Below, in pieces: positions 1 through 5,945 of a stretch of 6,583 nucleotides of DNA. Below the pieces are notes generated by a model. It was given only the letters and a program-made list of their open reading frames with translations. It searched no databases and was not told where the DNA came from. The translations under genes were made by a program, and so were the position numbers. The stretch is from Candidatus Fibrimonadales bacterium (GTDB lineage Bacteria > Fibrobacterota > Fibrobacteria > Fibrobacterales > Fibrobacteraceae), in assembly GCA_009788135.1 (NCBI GenBank), contig WQSA01000131.1, forward strand, positions 1-6,583, written 5' to 3'. Position 1 is the first letter of the stretch, and every line of letters begins with the position of its first letter.

Positions 1-639
1 TAGCAACCCTGAACGTGTGCCTTGAGAAAAAGCTGGCATACCCGGTAGCGGACGTGGAAATATTGAATCCATATATCGCAGGGGAAACCCTGCTGAACAG
101 GAATGCCGAGCTGGACATCAGGTGCAGGGACACCAGGGGGAACAAGTTCATAGTCGAGATGCAGATAGCCAAGCAGAAGCATTTCATAAAAAGGTCCGTT
201 TTCTACTCCAGCGCTTATCCCCGGCCTTCGTTTTGACTGCATCAATCTTGTGTATGTGCGCCTCCCCAAGTTCGGGAAGAGCCTTTCCGAGTGCGAAAGC
301 CTGCTCGACAAGCTTCTTTTTTCATTGCGCCACGCCCACGAGTTCGACGAGAAGCCGGAGCAGCTTTGCGGCGCTCTGTTCGAGAAGATATTCCTTGCCG
401 CAAAAATTGCTAATTTTACGGCTAAGGAGCATTCTGAATACAGGGCGGGTCTTATGAACAAGTGGGATTACGGAGCATCGATGAAGTTCGCCAGGGAAGA
501 AGGCGTGGCGGAAGGCATAGCTGTTGGCGAAGCTAAAGGTCTTTTGCAGGCTGCGCGGCAAATGAAGGCCGAAGGTTTTGATGCTGCTTTAATTTCGAGA
601 ATGACAAGCCTTTCGGAAGATGAGATTGAGCATTTATAA
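1..639 (+). pseudogene. Degraded Rpn-family PD-(D/E)XK nuclease / putative transposase, 5' end outside window
   Basis: Two pieces in different frames belong to one former gene. Bases 3-236 encode the nuclease core: DVEILNPYIAGETLL, then a putative catalytic Asp in AELDI, the E-x-Q motif in FIVEMQ, and the HFIKRSVFYSS segment. This piece runs into a TGA at 234-236. The frame beginning near 240 continues with the downstream signature VRLPKFGKS, a helical region, a Gly/Glu-rich repeat (EEGVAEGIAVGEAKG) and the usual C-terminal helix (ALISRMTSLSEDEIEHL), stopping at 637-639. Only about 13 codons separate FYSS from the LPKF motif, where I recall 50 or more in family members, so an internal deletion as well as a frameshift is likely. 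Five of six arginines in the first piece are AGG and many codons end in G/C, unlike the neighbouring genes, which suggests acquired DNA. Intact relatives are DNA endonucleases linked to RecA-independent recombination. This copy is probably inactive. Confidence 0.8.
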
Positions 640-772
640 TTCAAGACATCAAATTTTTGAGAATTTTATCCAAAAGTCAAATCCCATTATCCAAACGAAA
701 TAGGCGGCACAGTTTGGCAGAACGGGAAGGCAAAAGAAGAATTCTGGCCAATTCTGATTCTGACAAAAGGGT

Positions 773-812
773 CTATATAGTGCATCCAGCACATCGCACG
801 CACCATATATAG
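773..812. repeat. Imperfect inverted repeat / candidate hairpin
   Basis: The left arm CTATATAGTGC (773-783) can pair with GCAC (800-803) and TATATAG (806-812). This gives an 11-base-pair stem with a two-base CA bulge on the right side and a 16-base loop. The right arm and loop carry GCAC three times (789-792, 796-799, 800-803), so the left GTGC could pair in several registers. TATATAGT also occurs twice as a direct repeat (774-781 and 806-813). It sits about 55 bases before the glycosyltransferase-like start. It may be an operator, a leader structure or a remnant of a mobile-element end. The sequence shows the pairing but not the role. Confidence 0.45.
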
Positions 813-851
813 TAAACGCTGATTTGTCATGTCCCAAAGCAATGAATTTTC

Positions 852-857
852 TATATT
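852..857 (+). promoter_or_regulatory. Possible -10 box (TATATT) for the 867 operon
   Basis: TATATT matches the bacterial -10 consensus at five of six positions. No good -35 lies at normal spacing: the nearest candidate, TTGTCA, is about 22 bases upstream. Transcription from here would begin close to the ATG at 867, giving an almost leaderless message, or would leave a leader of about 45 bases if translation starts at the in-frame ATG at 909. This is a weak call. Confidence 0.2.
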
Positions 858-866
858 CCTAAAACC

Positions 867-1937
867 ATGTCCCCTTTACCTTTTGCTAAGAAATTGCGGT
901 GGTTTTTCATGCGTTTTCGCTCGGCGCAGGGAATCAGGCATTGGTTTGAAAAAAAAAGCGGCGGCCAGAACGAAATGTTTCAGTACAAGCCGGATCTCTC
1001 AAGCAACAAAAAAACCGTTATTTTTCTGCCCCCCGAACAAGACAAGTTTTTCATCATTTTGCCTTTTGCAATGGCTCTCTCGGAAAACAAAGGCCAAGAC
1101 GATTTTTTGGTTATAGCAGATGAAGAAAACCGCTATATTCTAAGAGGCTTGGGCTTGGAAAGAATGTCTCTGTTTTACAACAAAGACACCATGCTTTACG
1201 GCGAATACGATTTTTTTGAAATGGAAAAGAGAATACAGGAGACCAAATGGGAATTATGCATATTTTTGCAGGACAACCCTCAACTCCCTTTCCTTTACAT
1301 GGCAAGAGCCACCCGCGCACCATACCGCATGGGAGTAAAACAGGAATTTCCATTTTTGAACATAACCCTGCAAAGCTCCGCAGCAAGCGAAAATATTTAT
1401 GCAATCAGAGAATTCCTTTATAAAACATTTGCCATAGATCCTAAAAAAGCGGAAAAAGGAAGCATTCAAGTTACGCAAAAAAATGAAAAGCTGAATGTCA
1501 ATTCAAAACTCTCCACTTCAAGCACCATATTGCTGAATCTGGAGCCTCCTATCAAAGGTGAACCGTGGTCCGAGCATGAAGTATACATGATTTGCAAAGC
1601 GTTCCAACCTACATGGCGCTTGATAACCATTGCATCTACATCCAAGCAACTTGAACCCTATGCCAAAGTCATGGAAGAATTGGAATTGCGAAGCAATCCT
1701 GTTCTTTTGCATTCAGAATCCATATTCAGCGTGCTAAGGCAATATCCCGCTATAATAAGCTTGAATTCACTGCACTCGCATCTGTTTTTGAATTTAAGCA
1801 GAATAAACGTTCTTATGCTTGAGCAAGACGATGACTATGGAATTCCCAACCATCCGCAAATGCTTAAATTCAACAGGGATGGGAATTACTATTCATATTC
1901 CAAATTGGTCGCAGACTTCTTGAAAAAACCAAAATGA
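867..1937 (+). CDS. Divergent glycosyltransferase family 9 (heptosyltransferase)-like protein
   Basis: The 356-residue protein has the length and block order of GT9/ADP-heptose:LPS heptosyltransferases, cytoplasmic enzymes that extend lipopolysaccharide core. Blocks that look homologous are an N-terminal strand-helix (TVIFLPPEQDKFFIILPFAMAL, residues 50-71, with an Asp), the mid segment PFLYMARATRAPYRMGV (141-157, like the riGf region), GEPWSEHEVY after a beta strand (231-240), and SLNSLHSHLFLNLSRINVLML (298-318), which sits where the family has DSGPMHLA. In that last block the usual Asp is Asn300, so catalysis or donor binding may differ. No signal peptide or membrane segment is evident. Start choice is uncertain: ATG 867 gives a basic N-terminus, and ATG 909 (MRFRSAQG) is an equally possible start; neither has a Shine-Dalgarno. 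The stop overlaps the ispH start by four bases. The similarity is distant, so the family call is tentative. Confidence 0.5.
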   Translation: MSPLPFAKKLRWFFMRFRSAQGIRHWFEKKSGGQNEMFQYKPDLSSNKKTVIFLPPEQDKFFIILPFAMALSENKGQDDFLVIADEENRYILRGLGLERMSLFYNKDTMLYGEYDFFEMEKRIQETKWELCIFLQDNPQLPFLYMARATRAPYRMGVKQEFPFLNITLQSSAASENIYAIREFLYKTFAIDPKKAEKGSIQVTQKNEKLNVNSKLSTSSTILLNLEPPIKGEPWSEHEVYMICKAFQPTWRLITIASTSKQLEPYAKVMEELELRSNPVLLHSESIFSVLRQYPAIISLNSLHSHLFLNLSRINVLMLEQDDDYGIPNHPQMLKFNRDGNYYSYSKLVADFLKKPK

Positions 1938-2863
1938 AATGCATTCTAGCAAAGCCAAGGGGATTCTGCGCTGGTGTTGAACGCGCTATTTTAATGGTTG
2001 AAAAATCCATTGAAAAATTCGGAAGCCCTGTTTATGTGCGGCACGAGATTGTGCACAATCGCTTTGTGGTGGATAGCCTTCGGAAAATCGGGGCCATATT
2101 TGTAGAGGATTTATCTGAAGTGCCGGAAAAAGCCGTTGTTATATTTTCTGCGCACGGCGTGAGCAAAGATATTTACGAAAGCGCAAAGAGCCTGCACCTG
2201 AAAGTTATAGACGCAACATGCCCCATTGTGAAATCGGTCCATAGAAGCGCAATAAAATATGCAAATTCCGGTTGCTCAATAATTTTAATAGGCCATCAGG
2301 GGCATGCGGAAATTGACGGAACCCTGGGGCAGCTCCCTCTTGGGAAAATGTACCTTATAAGCTCCGCAAAAGAAGTTCAGAAACTGCCTGCCATGAAAAA
2401 AGAAGTTGCATATCTCACGCAGACAACTCTTTCAACAGAAGAAACGGCAAACATAATATCTGCATTGAAGAAAAAATACCCAGGCATACAAGGTCCAAAA
2501 ACCGGAAATGTCTGCTATGCCACAAACAACAGGCAAAGCGCAGTTCGCTCCATGTGTCAGGAAGTGGACTTGCTTCTCATAGTAGGTTCTCAAAACTCAA
2601 GTAATTCAAACCGCCTTAGGGAGCTTGGGGATGAGCAAGGAGTCAAAAGCATTTTAATAGACTCCGTGAAAAATTTGAAAAAAAGCATGTTCAAAGGCGT
2701 AAATACCGTTGGCATATCAAGCGGCGCAAGCGCTCCGGAATATTTGGTGCTTGAGATTATAGAATGGTTAAAAGAGCATTTTAATCTTGAAGAAATTGTA
2801 GAAGAACAAACTTTGAAAGAAGAGACTAAATTCCCGCTGCCGGCGGAATTGGCGGCTACCTAG
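1934..2863 (+). CDS. ispH: 4-hydroxy-3-methylbut-2-enyl diphosphate reductase (IspH/LytB)
   Basis: This is the last enzyme of the MEP isoprenoid pathway. It reduces HMBPP to IPP and DMAPP in the cytoplasm with a [4Fe-4S] cluster. The 309-residue length is normal. All three cluster cysteines are present: Cys12 (PRGFCAGVERA), Cys96 (DATCPIVKSVH) and Cys194 (NVCYATNNRQ). Substrate-binding elements are also intact: His41 (RHEIVHN), His74 (FSAHGVS), GHAEIDGT with His124 and Glu126, the TQTTLS loop (162-167), the SSNSNRL loop (222-228) and SSGASAPE (262-269). The C-terminal tail after about residue 283 is Glu/Lys-rich and not conserved in my memory of the family. The ATG overlaps the upstream stop (ATGA), implying translational coupling to the glycosyltransferase-like gene. 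The 3' end overlaps the convergent RNase D fusion gene by 8 bases. Expected to be essential if the organism lacks the mevalonate pathway. Confidence 0.97.
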   Translation: MKCILAKPRGFCAGVERAILMVEKSIEKFGSPVYVRHEIVHNRFVVDSLRKIGAIFVEDLSEVPEKAVVIFSAHGVSKDIYESAKSLHLKVIDATCPIVKSVHRSAIKYANSGCSIILIGHQGHAEIDGTLGQLPLGKMYLISSAKEVQKLPAMKKEVAYLTQTTLSTEETANIISALKKKYPGIQGPKTGNVCYATNNRQSAVRSMCQEVDLLLIVGSQNSSNSNRLRELGDEQGVKSILIDSVKNLKKSMFKGVNTVGISSGASAPEYLVLEIIEWLKEHFNLEEIVEEQTLKEETKFPLPAELAAT

Positions 2864-4607
2864 CCCAAATAACCTCGTTCATTCTCACATCCGTTGGATT
2901 TTGCTGCAGTATGCTTCTTATTTGCACGCTGTAAGCTACTCCGAGTTTTGGAACGGTTTTGAATGCGGCAAGAAACCGATCGTAATAACCTGCGCCGTGC
3001 CCTATGCGAGCGCCGTCTTTGCCAAAAACAGTACCTGGAATCAGGAATGCAACGGGAGTTTCTTTAAAAGCTGGCAAGTCTGATTTTGGCTCCATTATTC
3101 CAAAAGCTCCAAGCTGCAAATCTTTTTCAAGATCTTGAACATGAACAAATTCCAAATCCTGTTTGTCTAAGACTCTGGGCAAAAGCAACCTTCCCTCATC
3201 TGCAAGCTCCTTTAAAAACGGGACTATCTGCGGTTCAAGCTTTGTCGGGTAAAATGCGGCTATAAATCCGCTTTCCAAAATTGGGCGCAGCGAGAGGCTC
3301 TGAAGCAATTTTTCCGATTCTTTTGCCTTGCTCTCATCGCTCATGGTCAAAAGCCTTTCTTTGGCCCAGGCTCTGAGCTCGTCTGGCGTGCTGGGCAAAA
3401 TCGCGCTTGGAACCAAAGCTCTCCAGATTTCGCGCTGCCAATCCATAAACTCGGCGGCTTCAAATTTTTTTTCCCAGTCTCCATTCAGAGTGTCTGCAAG
3501 CGCGTTCAATTGGCTTTGCTTTGCTAAAATACCGGAATCTATTTTCAGCTGCACTGCTCTTTCGTTTCTGAGTTCGCGTAGTTTTTCGCGCAGATCTTCG
3601 TTTATGGCTGTGCGAGGAGACGCTTTGCGAGCGAGCGGCTTTGGATACTGGCTTGCAGGAGCAGAAGCCGCTGCATTAAGCTCATTTAAAAATGATTGAA
3701 GCTGTTTGCCTCTCAGATTTCTCGGCAATTTAGGCAACGTATGTTCGTCAATTTTTCCCTTGGCTTTTGCAGCGACTTTAACAACAGCAAGCAAAAAATA
3801 AGGGCTCAAAACTCTGTAAGCGGCGCAGTCTCTTTTCTCAGCTTCTCTATCCCTCCATTGCCAAACCGCTCTCAAGAGCTGCAACTCAAAGGGCTTGAAC
3901 GCATTTGAACCCTTCAGCCTCCAGCCATCTTTTGTTTCGCAGTCGCGGTCTTCGTTTTGATTTTTCTTTGAATGCTTGAGCAGATACTCGCAAGATTCCT
4001 GCAACCATCCCATGCGTCCAAGTTCTTTGAGTTTTTTGCATTGAAGCTCTTTTATGGCATCCAAAAAAATAGTATCCAGCACCGCATAGCTGCACATTTC
4101 CGGAGAGAGCGGCCTTTTTGTCCAGTCTGCCCTTTGATTTTCCTTGTTCAGCTTTATTCCGAAATATTTTCCCACAAGCGCTGCCAAGCCTGTTTGCTTT
4201 TCGCCAAGAAGTTTTGCTGCAATGGATGTATCGTAAATGCTTTCCGGGCAAAAATCGTAGAACCTCGCTAACAGGCGCAAATCATAATCGCAAGCGTGAA
4301 AGGTTATCCGCTTAAACGCTTTGCATTTCCAAAGCGCTTTTATATTGAGCCCGCACAGAGGGTCCAAAAGCCAGTGATATTTTCCAACGCTTATCTGAAT
4401 AAGGCTGAGCTTTTCCCTATAGTGATGCATGGAATCCGCTTCGGTATCCATTACGCAAGAATTGGCCTTGGACAAAATTGAGAGCATTTTTTTGAATGCG
4501 CTTTTGTTGTCCACCAGAATATGTTCGGGGTTTTCGTCTATGAAACCTGCTGCTTCCTCCTTATATTTTGGAGGAATGAGTTTGGACAGCAAAGATTTAA
4601 TAAACAT
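2856..4607 (-). CDS. Fusion protein: ribonuclease D (DEDDy exonuclease + HRDC-type region) and 5-formyltetrahydrofolate cyclo-ligase
   Basis: Numbering is from the chosen ATG (4607; 583 residues). The N-terminal half is RNase D-like, a 3'-5' exoribonuclease of tRNA maturation. Exo I is MDTEAD (Asp54, Glu56), Exo II is FHACDYDLRLL (Asp109), and Exo III is ADWTKRPLSPEMCSYAVLD (Tyr174, Asp178), so the DEDDy set is complete. An HRDC-like helical domain covers about 236-311. After an Ala/Pro/Ser linker (about 311-333) comes the second RNase D helical region (LREKLRELRNERA, IDSGILA, DWQREIWRALVP; 339-400). From about 406 to the end is a full-length cyclo-ligase (ATP-dependent 5-formyl-THF to 5,10-methenyl-THF), with DELRAWAKERL, IAAFYPTKLEPQI, LLLPRV, IPGTVFGKDGARIGHG and the GYYDRF signature (540-545), ending with TDVRMNEVI. 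The usual GGGYYD reads GAGYYD here. A TTG at 4643 would add 12 residues but would fill the divergent gap, so ATG is preferred. No Shine-Dalgarno is visible. Confidence 0.93.
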   Translation of the reverse strand: MFIKSLLSKLIPPKYKEEAAGFIDENPEHILVDNKSAFKKMLSILSKANSCVMDTEADSMHHYREKLSLIQISVGKYHWLLDPLCGLNIKALWKCKAFKRITFHACDYDLRLLARFYDFCPESIYDTSIAAKLLGEKQTGLAALVGKYFGIKLNKENQRADWTKRPLSPEMCSYAVLDTIFLDAIKELQCKKLKELGRMGWLQESCEYLLKHSKKNQNEDRDCETKDGWRLKGSNAFKPFELQLLRAVWQWRDREAEKRDCAAYRVLSPYFLLAVVKVAAKAKGKIDEHTLPKLPRNLRGKQLQSFLNELNAAASAPASQYPKPLARKASPRTAINEDLREKLRELRNERAVQLKIDSGILAKQSQLNALADTLNGDWEKKFEAAEFMDWQREIWRALVPSAILPSTPDELRAWAKERLLTMSDESKAKESEKLLQSLSLRPILESGFIAAFYPTKLEPQIVPFLKELADEGRLLLPRVLDKQDLEFVHVQDLEKDLQLGAFGIMEPKSDLPAFKETPVAFLIPGTVFGKDGARIGHGAGYYDRFLAAFKTVPKLGVAYSVQIRSILQQNPTDVRMNEVIWAR

Positions 4608-4645
4608 TTGTGGAAGGTAGAAATATTTTTCTACATTTAACAACT
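4608..4645. promoter_or_regulatory. Compact divergent regulatory gap with perfect inverted repeat
   Basis: Only 38 bases separate the two divergent ATGs. At 4617-4634 lies a perfect inverted repeat, GTAGAAA (4617-4623), loop TATT, TTTCTAC (4628-4634), which occupies almost half the gap. A weak plus-strand promoter can be drawn with TTGTGG (4608-4613) and TACATT (4632-4637) at an 18-base spacing. In that case the repeat would cover the spacer and -10, as an operator would, and the message would be close to leaderless. Minus-strand promoter elements must lie in this gap or inside the thioredoxin-like gene; I see no clear match. The repeat is AT-rich and lacks a T tract after a GC stem, so it is not an intrinsic terminator. 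Confidence 0.4.
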
Positions 4646-5188
4646 ATGCGCACTATATTCTTATTCTTAGCCTTTTTTTGCGTATTTGGCAATGCCTTTG
4701 CGCAAATGCTTCCCGGCGCAAAACCGGAAGTGGCACCTATGGCAGATTCAACAGGCAAACCAATCTTGATGGATTTCAGCATAAAACTCACCGGCATAAA
4801 AGACGCAAATATGCCTTATTCGGTATTCAGCTCGCGGCCGCTTATGGTTTATTATTACAGCCCGCATTGCCCGCACTGCCAAAAAGGCTACCCTGGCGTT
4901 CAGCAGCTGGCAAGAGAATATGAGCAGAAAGGCTTGACCGCCATTACTATCTCCGTTGGCAACGTTAACAGAAGAGATATTTTGATGTTTATGGAGCAAC
5001 ACAATGCATCGCTTCCGTTTTTTCAAGATGCCGAGCAGGAATTCGGCAAAAAATACGGAGATGGCTACGTACCAAGGCTCTACCTGGTTTCGCCCGATGG
5101 GAAAGTCACTCGTTACACCAGCACGGATAGCGATGGTTTGAAGGATCTTAGAGTTGACATAGATAAATTGCTCGGCATAAAAAAATAA
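4646..5188 (+). CDS. Exported thioredoxin-fold (TlpA/redoxin-like) protein with CPHC active site
   Basis: The product is a 180-residue periplasmic thiol-disulfide protein. ATG 4646 gives a textbook Sec signal peptide: Met-Arg, a hydrophobic run (TIFLFLAFFCVFG) and cleavage after Ala-Phe-Ala19 before Gln20. An upstream in-frame GTG (4610) would place 12 polar residues ahead of it and is rejected. The mature part begins with a Pro-rich linker, then a thioredoxin fold: strand LMVYYYSPHC, active-site Cys75-Pro-His-Cys78, helix GYPGVQQLAREYEQKG, strand TAITISVG, a helical insertion (109-121), FFQDAEQEFGKKYG, the cis-proline in YVPRLYLV (Pro143), and SPDGKVTRY. The CPHC dipeptide is that of DsbA, while the overall layout is TlpA/ResA-like, so the direction of redox transfer cannot be told. 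Its stop overlaps the next ATG by one base (TAATG), marking it as first gene of an operon. Confidence 0.88.
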   Translation: MRTIFLFLAFFCVFGNAFAQMLPGAKPEVAPMADSTGKPILMDFSIKLTGIKDANMPYSVFSSRPLMVYYYSPHCPHCQKGYPGVQQLAREYEQKGLTAITISVGNVNRRDILMFMEQHNASLPFFQDAEQEFGKKYGDGYVPRLYLVSPDGKVTRYTSTDSDGLKDLRVDIDKLLGIKK

Positions 5189-5943
5189 TGATTAAGGATT
5201 ACGCAGAACTGGCGCGCGGCATGGATCCTGCTCTGGTTATTGTTCTTTCTGAGCATTTGGGCTGGGTGGCTGAGCATCCGGAAGGTCTTCCCCACAGCGA
5301 GAATATTTCGCAGAGCCACACTGCGTGGCTTATAGCTTGCGAAGGCTTTGCGGAGATAGAGCAGAAGTTTGAGGAGCGGCTTTACGAGTGGCATGCAAAA
5401 TGGAAGCAGAGATTTGAAATAGAAGGCTCGTCAAAACTGGTTGCCGCAGGAGCGCAGCCCATAAAGAAAATCAAGAATGCAAAGGAAAGAGAAAGGCGAG
5501 CGAAAGACCTTTATCTCAGCACTGTGCATTTGATGGTGGGCGATGCTCAAAATCACGTTGTATCCATAAACAGCCGCGCGGAATATTTGCAAAAAGACAC
5601 GATTCGCAAAACATGGCACAAGAATTGCCCTGGCGATTCCTATTCTAAAATACTCCCAAGTTTGGAAAGCTCGCTTGCAAACTATGAAAACTCATTCTTT
5701 GAAAATATAAGAAGCTCATTTTTTGAAGACCAGAAAGATTCCACGCCCAGCATTGCCCGGCAGGAATTTTTGGCAGCCATTATGGAAACGGAAAATTGCA
5801 ACTTGATTTTAAATTTCTATTTTTCCAAAATCTTCCGCCATGTATCTAAAATTTCCTCTAACCTGTGCAAGTTCTATTCTAAAAAATGGGCTCTGTATGC
5901 AAGGGGTTTTAGAAGCAGGCAAAACTTATTACCCTTGGGATAA
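5188..5943 (+). CDS. Hypothetical soluble helical protein, family not recognised
   Basis: I do not recognise this 251-residue protein. It has no signal peptide and no clear membrane segment, so it is probably cytoplasmic. Visible features are an aromatic, helical N-terminal half (LSEHLGWVAEHPEG at 20-33, FAEIEQKFEERLYEWHAKWKQRF at 54-76), a strongly basic patch (KKIKNAKERERRAKD, 93-107), a central segment with DAQNHVVSINSRAEYL (119-134), and a basic, aromatic C-terminus (SKIFRHVSKISSNLCKFYSKKWALYARGF). Two cysteines close to the end (204, 227) and two earlier ones (51, 147) form no metal-binding pattern. The start is fixed by its overlap with the upstream stop; the next gene begins two bases after its stop. 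Tight packing between a redox protein and a membrane protein suggests co-translation, but the sequence gives no biochemical function. The basic patches would allow nucleic-acid or membrane binding, which is speculation. Confidence 0.8.
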   Translation: MIKDYAELARGMDPALVIVLSEHLGWVAEHPEGLPHSENISQSHTAWLIACEGFAEIEQKFEERLYEWHAKWKQRFEIEGSSKLVAAGAQPIKKIKNAKERERRAKDLYLSTVHLMVGDAQNHVVSINSRAEYLQKDTIRKTWHKNCPGDSYSKILPSLESSLANYENSFFENIRSSFFEDQKDSTPSIARQEFLAAIMETENCNLILNFYFSKIFRHVSKISSNLCKFYSKKWALYARGFRSRQNLLPLG

Positions 5944-5945
5944 AC

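Larger units (their letters stand above)
640..866. other. Non-coding gap before the glycosyltransferase operon
   Basis: These 227 bases separate the pseudogene from the next gene and show no convincing coding sequence. A minus-strand open frame across 649-837 begins with TTG, has no recognisable motif and is treated as chance. The gap holds an imperfect hairpin (773-812), a nine-base direct repeat TTATCCAAA at 666-674 and 687-695 (21-base period), clustered ATTCTG repeats around 740-760, and a possible -10 box at 852-857. I see no GC-rich hairpin followed by a T tract, so no intrinsic terminator for the pseudogene transcript. Confidence 0.6.

Noticed and set aside
653..664. TCAAA-TT-TTTGA inverted repeat after the pseudogene as a terminator
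   Set aside because: The five-base AT-only stem is too weak and lacks a GC core.
649..837. Minus-strand open frame of 62 codons spanning the gap before the glycosyltransferase-like gene
   Set aside because: It begins with TTG, has no start context or recognisable motif, and its composition looks like translated AT-rich spacer.
2834..2855. GC-rich stem near the convergent gene ends as an intrinsic terminator
   Set aside because: The stem is only four base pairs, with competing partners and no T run on either strand.
3328..3699. Plus-strand open frame of 123 codons opposite the RNase D-cyclo-ligase gene
   Set aside because: It is antisense to well-conserved domains of the real gene; its Ser/Leu-rich composition is that of a reverse-strand shadow.
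4610..4645. GTG (4610) and TTG (4643, minus) as alternative starts of the two divergent genes
   Set aside because: The GTG would bury the signal peptide behind 12 polar residues, and the TTG would make the two genes overlap and remove the whole divergent gap. ATG starts explain both proteins better.
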